A DNA stretch of 64,000 nt from Thalassotalea sediminis (GTDB lineage Bacteria > Pseudomonadota > Gammaproteobacteria > Enterobacterales > Alteromonadaceae). The stretch's first letter is position 1, and each line of letters starts with the position of its first letter. The stretch lies in NCBI RefSeq assembly GCF_030295915.1, contig NZ_AP027361.1:3348001-3412000 (forward strand), written 5' to 3'. Positions 35,672 to 45,038 of the stretch are shown piece by piece. The notes under the pieces are model-generated. The model was not told the DNA's origin and made no database searches. It worked only from the letters and a program-made list of their open reading frames with translations. The translations under genes and the position numbers were made by a program.

Positions 35672-37771
35672 TCAGTGTTTATCGCGCTCAAACATAAAAG
35701 ATTCAACTTGGTCTAATGGCAGAGGGCGACTAAAGTAATACCCCTGCCCTAACTGGCAATTCATCGCTTTTAATGTATCTAGCTGCTCTTGTGTTTCAAT
35801 ACCTTCACATACCAATGTTAATGCTAATGAACTAGCTAAGGTCACAATAGCACTGACAATACTATATGCAGTGTTGTCACTATTAATACTGTCTACAAAC
35901 GACTTATCAATTTTTAAGACATCTAATTTAAAATATTTTAAGTATGACAAACTTGAATAACCTGTACCAAAGTCATCAAGCGCAACGCTGACACCAATCG
36001 CTTTTAATTGATTAATTGTTTCAATGGCCTGTTCAAAATTATCGATCAGTGCTGATTCAGTGATTTCAAGCTCGAGTAAATTAGCCGGCAGCGCATATTT
36101 TTTCAGTAAAGATTCAATTGATTGGCAGAATGAAGACTGATTAAACTGTTGCGCTGCAATATTTACAGCGATAGAGGTTGGATTTCCTTGAATATGCCAC
36201 TGTTTAGCAACACGACAACTAATCTCTAAGACTTGTTTACCAAGTGCGAGAATAAGGCCCGTTTCTTCCGCAATGGGTATAAACAAATCTGGTGCCAGCA
36301 TTTGGCCATTGCTCTTTTCAATGCGAACAAGTGCTTCAACCCCGCAAACATCACCACTTTTGAGCGAAAATTTTGGTTGATAATGCAAAATTAACGCTTG
36401 CCTATTTAGCACATCTCGTAATTCACGTTCAATCGCAACTCTATCTTGTAATTCGTCGCTAAGCTCTTCGGAAAAATACCAATAACAATTCTTACCGTGT
36501 TTCTTTGCTTTATACATCGCAGTGTCAGCATGACGAATTAATTCTTCAACACTATAAGCATCTTGTGGGTATATGCTAATGCCGATGCTTACCGTAACGT
36601 TTATTTCACTCTCTTTAATGGTGAAAGGCTCTTTGATCGTACTGAGAATCTTGTTAGCAATATAGTTTATTGTTGAATAAGACTTAACTGCGCCAAGCAT
36701 AAAAACAAACTCGTCTCCTCCAAGTCGAGACACAGTCACGTTATTACCCGCAATCATTTGTAACTGCTTCGCAATATGATTAATAATTTCATCGCCTGCT
36801 TGATGGCCTAAGGTATCATTTACGTACATAAAGTTATCTACATCAATTACAAGTGTAGCGACTTGCTCATTATCAGCTTTCGCTTTACTAATGGCTTGTA
36901 TCATTCGATCGTGCAGCAATAATCGATTTGGCAGCCCGGTAAGTTGATCATGCTGCGTTATGTGCGTCATTCTAGTGACCATTTCAACCGTTTCGCTGAC
37001 ATCTTGAAAAACAATTACACCGCCTATTAATTCACCATGTTCAGTAATAATTGGTGACGCACTATCTTCAACACGGTAAGTAAAGCCTTCTTTACTGATT
37101 AATTGCGTATTAAGTGCCATAGCAACCGCTCTTTCTTCATGAATAGCGTGTTCAATAGGATTGAGTAAAGAAGCGCCCGTCGTTGCGTCAGTTAATGTCA
37201 TTACCTTACTAATATGTTCACCTAAGGCTTGTTGCTGATCCCAGTCAGTAATTCTTTGCGCAGCCGGGTTCATAAAAGTAATAAACCCATGTTCATCCGT
37301 GGCAATAACAGAATCATTAATCGAGCGTAAAATAATCCTTAAATGTTCTCTCTCTTTTGCCAAGGCAGCATGCGACTGCTTAAGTAGTTGTGTCTGACGC
37401 GTTATGTGCAGTTGATTATTAATTCTTAATTGGCAAATAGGTATATTTAGTGGTTTGCTAATAAAATCAACAGCCCCTAACTGCAACGCGCGTTGTTCGT
37501 AATCAAACTCATCATGCGAGGTAATAAAAATAAAGTTCGTAGATTGTTCGGCACTAATTGCTTTTAACTTTTCGCACAGCTCAAAACCATCCATTTCAGG
37601 CATATCAATATCAAGTAAAACAAGGGTTGGTAGGTACTTCTCAAACAAAGGAATAGCATTGAAAGGCGATGTTGTTGTAATTAAATGGCAAGTTTGTTTC
37701 AGTGCTTTTTCGAGTATCAACAGATTTGATCTTTCATCGTCAACGGCCAGTACGTATTTGGTAATATCCAT
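35672..37771 (-). CDS. Response regulator with PAS, GGDEF and EAL domains
   Basis: The 699-residue cytoplasmic protein has an N-terminal receiver (VLAVDDERSN; phospho-acceptor in LLDIDMPEMDGFE, about D57), a PAS domain (about 145-260), a GGDEF domain with intact LGGDEFVFM and an EAL domain with CGVEALVRI and ALDDFGTGYSSL. Both cyclic-di-GMP synthesis and breakdown sites look intact, so the net activity cannot be predicted. I favour the ATG at 37771 because AAGGA is ten bases before it; the ATG at 37780 would be only one base away. It diverges from a hybrid histidine kinase, its likely partner. Confidence 0.92.
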   Translation of the reverse strand: MDITKYVLAVDDERSNLLILEKALKQTCHLITTTSPFNAIPLFEKYLPTLVLLDIDMPEMDGFELCEKLKAISAEQSTNFIFITSHDEFDYEQRALQLGAVDFISKPLNIPICQLRINNQLHITRQTQLLKQSHAALAKEREHLRIILRSINDSVIATDEHGFITFMNPAAQRITDWDQQQALGEHISKVMTLTDATTGASLLNPIEHAIHEERAVAMALNTQLISKEGFTYRVEDSASPIITEHGELIGGVIVFQDVSETVEMVTRMTHITQHDQLTGLPNRLLLHDRMIQAISKAKADNEQVATLVIDVDNFMYVNDTLGHQAGDEIINHIAKQLQMIAGNNVTVSRLGGDEFVFMLGAVKSYSTINYIANKILSTIKEPFTIKESEINVTVSIGISIYPQDAYSVEELIRHADTAMYKAKKHGKNCYWYFSEELSDELQDRVAIERELRDVLNRQALILHYQPKFSLKSGDVCGVEALVRIEKSNGQMLAPDLFIPIAEETGLILALGKQVLEISCRVAKQWHIQGNPTSIAVNIAAQQFNQSSFCQSIESLLKKYALPANLLELEITESALIDNFEQAIETINQLKAIGVSVALDDFGTGYSSLSYLKYFKLDVLKIDKSFVDSINSDNTAYSIVSAIVTLASSLALTLVCEGIETQEQLDTLKAMNCQLGQGYYFSRPLPLDQVESFMFERDKH

Positions 37772-37920
37772 ATCGTCCATGTCCTTTTTATTAACTTGCG
37801 CTATTCCTTAAAAATAGACTATATAATAAGAACATGCCTATAATACTTGAAATTTCTGAGCCACATACAGCCAGCAATTGCTTATGTGATACGAATCAAT
37901 GCGTAAAGTGAATTACTGTA

Positions 37921-40900
37921 ATGAAAAAGGACAAAAAGTTATACCTTAGCTTCGCTTTACTGCTTGGTTTAACGTTGGTAGCTATTGCAATTATCTATAC
38001 AACTACCACTGACGTGGAACAGAAGCTCACGCAAGAACTCATACAAACTCACAACAATATAGAGCAAGAACTGGTTTCAGAAATTATCGCCATTCGTAGC
38101 GAAGTATCTTTCCTAAATTACACGCCACCAACAAAAGGATTGGCCAGAGCAGCCTTAAACAACAATATTGACCCTACAGATGGTACAACCACAGCGCTTT
38201 GGCGTAACCGCTTAGAAAAAATATTTAAGGGTTTTTTACAAAATTACGCTGAATATGAACAACTACGTATTATCTTAAAAAATGGAGAAGAATATTTAAA
38301 AGTAGTGCGTCAAAACGGCGCTATTAAGTCAATCACGGGATATCAATTACAAAATAAAAATAACAGAAATTATGTGCAAGAGGCGCTAACCTTACCTGAA
38401 AACGCAGTGGCGTTATCACGCATTACCCTAAATAAAGAAAATAATAAAATTGAGTTTCCCTATGTACCCACATTACGGCTTTCAACACCAATCTATAATG
38501 AACGAGGCGATATCTATGGCGTTCTTACTGCTAACATTAATGTAGCGCACATACTCGAATCCCTAAAAGGTTTACTAAACGCTGAACAACAACTCATCAT
38601 TGCTGATGATGAAGGTTTTTATATCTGGCATCCAGACACACTTTTACATTATTCTCGAGATTTAGCACCGGTACATACCTTATTCTCTGACTATGATATA
38701 ACCCCAGAAAAACAGGCCATTTTTCAATTTAAGTCTACGCGTGATGATCAAACTTTTAAAAGTATCTATAAGAGCATTCAAGTAGGTACTGATGGCAGCG
38801 GCAATACCATTCAAGTTGCGCTTAATCTGCCGCAAACGTATATCAATGAACAAGCGACCAGAGCAATTACAGCAAGCGTTGTAATTCTGATCACGTTGGT
38901 GAGTGTGTTCTCTATCTTGTTATTTTATTTCTATAATCTATCAAACAAAGCTCAGCAATTAGCAAAAATATCAGAATCATCTAAGCGCATCATTAACGCT
39001 ACAGATGAAGCGGTTCTACTACTCGACGAAAACATGACCATTATTAATTGCAACAAGGCCGCTGAATTACTTGTTAATTTACCGTTATCTACATTAATTG
39101 ATAAGTCAGTGAACATCGTATTACATGACCGTTTAAACATAAATATATTGCCGTTATGGGAAAAAAAGCAGCGTTCAAAAGATATCGTGTCAATGCTGTT
39201 TAATACCACCCAAAATAAAAAGGCGTTATACCTCAATGCAAAAATTATCATGCTTGATACTGAGCAATTACACCATGATAAACAACAGTTTGCTTTGTTG
39301 ATAACAGACACAACCGCAGAAAACGAGGCATTTAATCTCATTGAGACACAAAAAAGTAACCTCGAAGAAAAAGTTGCTAGCCGCACGCAAGAGCTGAAAC
39401 TTGCTCATGACAAGGCGTTAAAAGCAAGCGAAATTAAAAGCCAATTTATTTCAACAATTAGCCATGAAATGCGCACCCCACTCAATGGAATTGTTGGCGC
39501 TATTCAACTACTCAAACGAGATAATTCCATCAATAGTGACAATGATTACCTTAACATGGCGGAAAGTAGTGTTGAGTCACTTAACGTTTTAGTTAATGAC
39601 GTACTCGATATCTCAAAAATTGAAGCCGGTAAACTCGACTTAAACATACAGTGGCACCAAGTACATGACACACTTGAGTCACTCATCTCTACATTAAACG
39701 TGGTTGTGCGCCAAAAAGACCTCGTGTTTTATGTTGATACCAGTGCGCTAAAAATAACCCAAGCAAAATTTGACTCCTTTAGATTAAGACAAATTATTAC
39801 CAATTTGGTGAACAACGCCGTCAAATTTACCCAAGAGGGTTACATTAAACTTAGTACGGCATCAGAAATGATAGATCAACAAGCGCGACTACTACTCAAA
39901 GTTGAAGATACTGGTATTGGTATTTCTGACAATGATCTTGCACATTTATTTCAAGAATTTTCACAAGCAAACTCAGCCATAGCCGAACAATACGGAGGCA
40001 CAGGCCTAGGGTTAACCATCTGCAAGCAATTAGCTAACTTAATGAATGGTGATATTAGCGTAACGTCAAAACTTGGTGTTGGCAGTACTTTTACGGTAAG
40101 TTTATTATTAAGCGAGTTTGAGCGTGCACCGGCAGCAGATGCACAAAGGTTAAACGATTTTAATTTCGGCATACTTATTGACGACGCTATTGAACGTACT
40201 ATCTTAAAAAACTTAATTAGCTGTTATGGAGGCCAGGTTAATTCATTTAATAATAGCGACATAAACACACTGCCTTCAGATGTAAACCACTTAATTAGCG
40301 ATGCTAAATTAGTTGAGAATAAAGATACTGTCGACACAATTAATCAGTTACTCAACAGCGGAAAATTAAAACAATGGCTAGTGATAGACAATGAACAAAT
40401 TGACTTAACAACCGTTGAATCCCCCATTATCTCACTAGAGACCCCTGTTTTACGGTCAGATTTTTTAGACTCTGTTACGCATGCACGAAGTACCACTCCC
40501 AACCAGAGCAACCATAAACGTAGGAAATATGATAACTCAGAAACCCTGCAACAAGACTTACTTTTCACGGAACAGTGCCACGCCCTTGTTGTTGATGATA
40601 ACCGGATAAATAGAAAAGTTGCTCAGCATATGCTTGAAGGCATGGGGTTATCAGTATCTACCGCGGTAAATGGCCAAGATGCTATTACCAAACTTAAACA
40701 GAATAATGACAGTGATGAGGTTTCATTTTCCATCATCTTTATGGACTGTAATATGCCGAAGCTTAATGGGTATGATACTACTGCCGCCATAAGAGATGGT
40801 AAAGCTGGCGATTGTTTTAAGAGTATTCCTATCATAGCCATGACAGCAAATGCAATGAAAGGTGAAAAAGAAAAGTGTCAAACCTATGGCATGAACGATT

Positions 40901-41403
40901 ACATTACTAAGCCTGTAGACAATGAAATTCTGATCGAAAAAACCTATCATCTGTTAAAAAAACAAGTAAAAAAAGGCACTAATACGCATAGAACTGAAAC
41001 TACGCATAGAACTGAGACCGTAGAAAAGTCTGAAATGCATAAAGCAAGCGTTAACGATATTAACTGGCAGCCCTCAATAGCCTTACAACGGTTAGGAAAC
41101 GATCAAACATTATTATCCGAATTGGTTCAGATGTTTTTAGTCGACTATCAATCAAAACATGATCTTCTAATGAGCGGCTACGCAGAGTTAGACCTTGAAA
41201 AAATCAGGAAAGCGGCTCATGCTTTTAGAGGACAAGCGGCCGATTTAGCGTTAACTGAATTAACAGCACTACTGAAAGCTATCGAACGCGCAGCAAAGCA
41301 AGAAGATCTAAGTAATGTGATAGCATTAAAACATTCACTCGATAGCGTAATTTCTCATAGCGTACTAACACTTAAAAGCTATCAGCAACAATCGCCTTGT
41401 TAA
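37921..41403 (+). CDS. Hybrid sensor histidine kinase (Cache-PAS-HK-REC-HPt)
   Basis: The 1160-residue membrane kinase has a helix at about 8-26, a large periplasmic double-Cache-like sensor domain, a second helix at about 320-342, a PAS-like domain (about 350-470), a HisKA domain with STISHEMRTPLNG (about H515), an ATPase domain with ITNLVNNAVKFT, DTGIGIS and GGTGLGLTI, a receiver with VVDDNRINRKVA and FMDCNMPKLNGYD (about D942), and a C-terminal HPt domain with AHAFRGQAADLA (about H1100). It can therefore run a complete His-Asp-His relay to a separate regulator. The linker before the HPt domain holds a short tandem repeat. Confidence 0.92.
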   Translation: MKKDKKLYLSFALLLGLTLVAIAIIYTTTTDVEQKLTQELIQTHNNIEQELVSEIIAIRSEVSFLNYTPPTKGLARAALNNNIDPTDGTTTALWRNRLEKIFKGFLQNYAEYEQLRIILKNGEEYLKVVRQNGAIKSITGYQLQNKNNRNYVQEALTLPENAVALSRITLNKENNKIEFPYVPTLRLSTPIYNERGDIYGVLTANINVAHILESLKGLLNAEQQLIIADDEGFYIWHPDTLLHYSRDLAPVHTLFSDYDITPEKQAIFQFKSTRDDQTFKSIYKSIQVGTDGSGNTIQVALNLPQTYINEQATRAITASVVILITLVSVFSILLFYFYNLSNKAQQLAKISESSKRIINATDEAVLLLDENMTIINCNKAAELLVNLPLSTLIDKSVNIVLHDRLNINILPLWEKKQRSKDIVSMLFNTTQNKKALYLNAKIIMLDTEQLHHDKQQFALLITDTTAENEAFNLIETQKSNLEEKVASRTQELKLAHDKALKASEIKSQFISTISHEMRTPLNGIVGAIQLLKRDNSINSDNDYLNMAESSVESLNVLVNDVLDISKIEAGKLDLNIQWHQVHDTLESLISTLNVVVRQKDLVFYVDTSALKITQAKFDSFRLRQIITNLVNNAVKFTQEGYIKLSTASEMIDQQARLLLKVEDTGIGISDNDLAHLFQEFSQANSAIAEQYGGTGLGLTICKQLANLMNGDISVTSKLGVGSTFTVSLLLSEFERAPAADAQRLNDFNFGILIDDAIERTILKNLISCYGGQVNSFNNSDINTLPSDVNHLISDAKLVENKDTVDTINQLLNSGKLKQWLVIDNEQIDLTTVESPIISLETPVLRSDFLDSVTHARSTTPNQSNHKRRKYDNSETLQQDLLFTEQCHALVVDDNRINRKVAQHMLEGMGLSVSTAVNGQDAITKLKQNNDSDEVSFSIIFMDCNMPKLNGYDTTAAIRDGKAGDCFKSIPIIAMTANAMKGEKEKCQTYGMNDYITKPVDNEILIEKTYHLLKKQVKKGTNTHRTETTHRTETVEKSEMHKASVNDINWQPSIALQRLGNDQTLLSELVQMFLVDYQSKHDLLMSGYAELDLEKIRKAAHAFRGQAADLALTELTALLKAIERAAKQEDLSNVIALKHSLDSVISHSVLTLKSYQQQSPC
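40984..41019 (+). repeat. Two-copy 18-bp tandem repeat in the kinase linker
   Basis: Two consecutive in-frame copies of an 18-bp unit encode THRTET twice, between the receiver and HPt domains. The copies differ at two third-codon positions. Confidence 0.85.
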
Positions 41404-41518
41404 ACGGCATCGTTCGATAATCACTTAATCATATTTAATCACTTTTAATTCATGGCATAAAAAATGCTTTATCGATTACAAAGAAATCCGTCAATTTTTT
41501 GTAACTTTGGAGCCTACT

Positions 41519-42178
41519 ATGGAACTCATTTTATTTGCTATGATCAGCTTGATCATTATTGTTGCTTTGTTAGCAAATCGTTTAAATGATAATAGCTTTC
41601 CATTTCCTTTTGATAGAAAAGCCACGGTATTTACATCGGCAGAAAAGAACTTTCATCACTTGCTAGAGCAGGCAGTAGGCAATGACTATCGTGTCATTAA
41701 TCGCGTCAAACTTTCTGATATTGTCACAGTAAGAGGTGGTGTTTCTGAGCGCGCAAGTCAAACAGCTAGAAATAAAGCCGATAATAAATATTTAGATTTT
41801 GCTATTTGCGAACGAAATAGTATGAAATTACTTGGCACGATTGATTTAGTAGATACGCAAGGTAAAGGATACAAAATTAAAAAAGATTGGTTTGTTAGTG
41901 GCGCACTAGAGGCGGCTTCTATCCCACACTTACGTATTAAAGTAAAAGCGACTTATTCAGTAGAAGAATTAAGAAGTTGCATTCAAACACGATTATTTGC
42001 TAATAAAATGCCAGAGCCAAAAATGAAGGGGCGCGTAATTCCGGCACCAATGGTAAAAGCACGTACCAAACCTTCTCAACCGACAACTGGCGTTATCACA
42101 TCAAACGCAGCTATCGCCGCAAATCGGATGAACAACGAAAAGTTACCGGCACCAAACATGGCAGCACTTCCTCATTAG
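41519..42178 (+). CDS. DUF2726-domain membrane-anchored protein
   Basis: The 219-residue product has an N-terminal helix (about 2-20) and a domain resembling DUF2726: FTSAEKNFHHLLEQAVGNDYRV, then VKLSDIV and KYLDFAICERNSMKLLGTIDLVD. DUF2726 is distantly related to nuclease-like and topoisomerase-associated folds, but no activity is established. The C-terminal 50 residues are proline- and alanine-rich and probably unstructured. I use the ATG at 41519, with GGAG six bases before it. Confidence 0.7.
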   Translation: MELILFAMISLIIIVALLANRLNDNSFPFPFDRKATVFTSAEKNFHHLLEQAVGNDYRVINRVKLSDIVTVRGGVSERASQTARNKADNKYLDFAICERNSMKLLGTIDLVDTQGKGYKIKKDWFVSGALEAASIPHLRIKVKATYSVEELRSCIQTRLFANKMPEPKMKGRVIPAPMVKARTKPSQPTTGVITSNAAIAANRMNNEKLPAPNMAALPH

Positions 42179-42204
42179 TTAAAAATCTACAAAAAAATGA
42201 GCAG

Positions 42205-42228
42205 GCGAGCATATTATTTGCTCGCTTT
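42205..42228 (+). terminator. Terminator after the DUF2726 gene
   Basis: GCGAGCA pairs with TGCTCGC around TATTATT, followed by a short TTT run. Confidence 0.6.
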
Positions 42229-42295
42229 CGTCTCTATAAAAACAACCACTTATGCAGTATACTTTTACCAATAATATAAGTTTATAGGCAAACAC

Positions 42296-43006
42296 ATGAC
42301 GGTAGGTATTATTGGCGCAATGGAGCCAGAAGTTGCGATTCTAAAAAGTAAATTAGTTGATGCAAAGACAATCACAGTAGCTGGGTATTCATTTTATCAT
42401 GGCACGTTAAACAACACCGAAGTGGTCATTGTACAATCGGGGATTGGTAAAGTAGCAGCAGCGCTAGCTACAGCATTTTTAATAAAAGAATTTTCACCTA
42501 GCTATGTTGTGAATACTGGCTCCGCAGGAGGATTTGAACAATCACTTAAAGTTGGCGATATCGTCATCAGTAGTGAAGTGCGCTATCACGATGTTGATGT
42601 TACTGCGTTTGGTTATGAAATTGGTCAATTACCTGCCAACCCTGCAGCTTATATTCCTCACCCACGTTTAGTAGAAGCAGCAAAGGCTGGCATTTCAAAA
42701 CTCGATAATATTCAAACGTTAGTTGGTTTGATCACAACAGGTGATACTTTCATGACAAAAGATGAAGACATCGCTAAAGCACGTCTGAATTTTCCAACAA
42801 TGGCCGCTGTTGAAATGGAAGGCGCAGCAATTGCACAAACCTGCCATCAACTGGATACGCCCTTTGTTATTATTCGTTCAATGTCAGATATCGCTGGAAA
42901 AGAGTCACCGACCTCCTTTGAAGCATACCTTGAAACCGCATCGGTTAATTCTTCGCAACTTGTGATGAATATGCTCGATAACTTACAAGGTGTTAATCTT
43001 AGCTAA
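42296..43006 (+). CDS. mtnN: 5'-methylthioadenosine/S-adenosylhomocysteine nucleosidase
   Basis: MtnN (Pfs) removes adenine from methylthioadenosine and S-adenosylhomocysteine, recycling products of polyamine, autoinducer and methylation pathways. The 236-residue product shows IIGAMEPEVAILK, GKVAAALAT, NTGSAGGF, ITTGDTFM and the catalytic region AVEMEGAAIAQ. Length and motifs match E. coli Pfs. It heads a tight four-gene operon. Confidence 0.95.
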   Translation: MTVGIIGAMEPEVAILKSKLVDAKTITVAGYSFYHGTLNNTEVVIVQSGIGKVAAALATAFLIKEFSPSYVVNTGSAGGFEQSLKVGDIVISSEVRYHDVDVTAFGYEIGQLPANPAAYIPHPRLVEAAKAGISKLDNIQTLVGLITTGDTFMTKDEDIAKARLNFPTMAAVEMEGAAIAQTCHQLDTPFVIIRSMSDIAGKESPTSFEAYLETASVNSSQLVMNMLDNLQGVNLS

Positions 43007-43014
43007 GAAATGCA

Positions 43015-43980
43015 ATGACAGATTTTATTGATCAGCTTACCCCTTTTACGTGGCAACTTGTTATTGTACTGCTCGTCATCATTTTAAAATCTGTTATTGA
43101 TAGATTTCAAAGTTATCAATCTCGCCATTTTTTTCAATTTTACTGTCAACGCTTATCAGACAAAGTAAACAACGAAGATAATGGCAAACAACAGCAAATG
43201 ATTGCTGGCGCGGTGGCGACTATCATCACCGTGCTACCCATTGCAATTATTTTATGGTTATTTGAAAATTTTATCGAAGTGCCCTTACTGTGGCACTCAC
43301 TATTGCTATACTTCGCACTATCTGGCTTTGGTGCACAACGTACCGCTGAAAAACTTATAGCAGCACTGCAGAAACAAGATAAGCACGAAGCTAAATCAAT
43401 CATTCAACCCAGATTATTCAGAGATGTATCTCGAATGTCACCACTGGGCTTAAATAAAGCTTGTATAGAAATGTTATGGTTGAACCATCTACACCGACAA
43501 TTTACCGTCATCTTCTATTTTATCGCATTTGGGCCACTTGCCGCTTTTCTTTATCGCCTGATGCTTGAAATGCACTTCAGCTGGAATATAAAAGCAAAAC
43601 AATTCCAATATTTTGGTCAATTTATTGCGCGTATTATGCAAATATTACAATGGGTACCTTGCCTACTATTAACGCTTGAATTTAAATTAACGATGATTGG
43701 CAGAAAAAATTCTAGCAGTGCACCTACATCCTATCTATTTAGCCTTAATAGCAATTACTTGTTAGCAACCGCTGCGCACATTAATAATATTCAGCTTGGT
43801 GGCGTTGCTATGTATCAAGATAACAAACTCAGACGGTTAGCCTTCAACGCTAATGGGCGCCAACCAGACACTGAAAATGTGTCTAATACCTTAAAGCAGC
43901 TAAACTTAATACAAACATTAAACATCGGTATGCTAATATGCTTGCTGATATTATTTACTTTTGTTTCGACAACAGTCTAA
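43015..43980 (+). CDS. CbiB/CobD-like membrane protein
   Basis: The 321-residue product has about five membrane segments and resembles the CbiB/CobD (adenosylcobinamide-phosphate synthase) and AmpE superfamily: LFRDVSRMSPLGLNKACIEML, then a helix with IFYFIAFGPLAAFLYRLML. The usual CbiB residues are only partly kept, so activity is doubtful. It starts eight bases after mtnN and is followed by a rhodanese. No other cobalamin genes lie in the window. The E. coli counterpart position in mtn-btuF-yadS is held by the B12-binding protein gene btuF. Confidence 0.65.
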   Translation: MTDFIDQLTPFTWQLVIVLLVIILKSVIDRFQSYQSRHFFQFYCQRLSDKVNNEDNGKQQQMIAGAVATIITVLPIAIILWLFENFIEVPLLWHSLLLYFALSGFGAQRTAEKLIAALQKQDKHEAKSIIQPRLFRDVSRMSPLGLNKACIEMLWLNHLHRQFTVIFYFIAFGPLAAFLYRLMLEMHFSWNIKAKQFQYFGQFIARIMQILQWVPCLLLTLEFKLTMIGRKNSSSAPTSYLFSLNSNYLLATAAHINNIQLGGVAMYQDNKLRRLAFNANGRQPDTENVSNTLKQLNLIQTLNIGMLICLLILFTFVSTTV

Positions 43981-43989
43981 GGATCTCTA

Positions 43990-44394
43990 ATGAAAAACAT
44001 AATGTTACATAGTTTGCTGACACTTAGCTTATTGTTTTCCGTTCACATAAATGCCGCTGATATTAAAACAATGTCGGCACAACAACTATTATCGATTAAA
44101 AATGCACCGAAAGCGCCGCCGATAGTGGTGTTAGATGTTCGCTCTGCAGAAGAATTTGCTGATGGCCATATAGAAAACGCAATTAACATTCCTCATGATC
44201 AAATTGAAAATCGACTTAATGAACTTAGCCAATATAAAAACACTTTAGTCGTTGTGCATTGCCGTTCAGGTCGACGGGCACAGGTTGCAGAATCAATATT
44301 AAAAGCCAACGATTTCAGTAGATTGCACCACTTAAAAGGCGATTTTATCGGGTGGCAAGCAGCTCAACTTCCTGTGACCAAGCAAGACGATTAG
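43990..44394 (+). CDS. Periplasmic rhodanese-like protein
   Basis: The 134-residue product has a signal peptide (about 1-22, ending INAA) and one rhodanese domain with PIVVLDVRSAEEFADGHIENAINIPH (key part LDVRSAEEFADGHI) and the active-site loop HCRSGRRAQVA, with the catalytic cysteine present. Such exported rhodaneses may transfer sulfur or act on thiols in the envelope. It is the third gene of the mtnN operon, nine bases after the CbiB-like gene. Confidence 0.88.
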   Translation: MKNIMLHSLLTLSLLFSVHINAADIKTMSAQQLLSIKNAPKAPPIVVLDVRSAEEFADGHIENAINIPHDQIENRLNELSQYKNTLVVVHCRSGRRAQVAESILKANDFSRLHHLKGDFIGWQAAQLPVTKQDD

Positions 44395-44405
44395 GAGACG
44401 GTTAG

Positions 44406-45038
44406 TTGCTATACTGGCTTGATCTATTTGGTATCGTTGTTTTCGCTTTGTCTGGTGCACTCATGGCTGGACGCTATAAACTCGACCCTTTTGGCGTGGT
44501 AGTACTTGCAGCGGTTACCGCTATTGGTGGTGGAACAATTCGTGATGTGATTTTAGATACGCCAGTGTTCTGGGTTGAGAGCCCTATATACCTATACGTT
44601 ATACTTTTAACGGCCATATTAACGATTATTTTTATCCGGCGTCCTAAACGCATCCCGAAAAGGTTTCTCCTCATATCCGATGCTTTTGGCTTAGCTTTAT
44701 TTGCTGTTTTAGGTACAGAAAAGGCGCTAAGTTTAGGCAGTGACACAACAGTTGCAATTGTTATGGGGATGATCACCGGTGTAGCTGGCGGTATGATACG
44801 CGATGTTTTATGTAATGTTATCCCTTTAATATTAAGGCAGGAAATTTACGCCTTAGCCGCCATTCTTGGTGGTATATTGTTTGTATGTCTGCAAACATTG
44901 GGAGCTTCCGAAAACATTGCCCTAATCAGTGCTATAGTTGGCGCTTTATCATTAAGGTTAGCGGCAATATATTGGCAGGTATCTCTACCTGCCTTTCAAA
45001 TCATCGATTTAAAGAATACTAAATCCGATATTGATTAA
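44406..45038 (+). CDS. TRIC-family cation channel (YadS-like)
   Basis: The 210-residue inner-membrane protein has about seven helices and two repeats of the UPF0126/TRIC signature, GGGTIRDVILD and GVAGGMIRDVLC. Bacterial TRIC homologues form trimeric potassium-permeable channels. The start is a TTG at 44406 with AGGAG seven to eight bases upstream; no suitable ATG is near. It ends the mtnN operon, and its last four bases overlap the end of the convergent barrel gene. Confidence 0.88.
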   Translation: MLYWLDLFGIVVFALSGALMAGRYKLDPFGVVVLAAVTAIGGGTIRDVILDTPVFWVESPIYLYVILLTAILTIIFIRRPKRIPKRFLLISDAFGLALFAVLGTEKALSLGSDTTVAIVMGMITGVAGGMIRDVLCNVIPLILRQEIYALAAILGGILFVCLQTLGASENIALISAIVGALSLRLAAIYWQVSLPAFQIIDLKNTKSDID

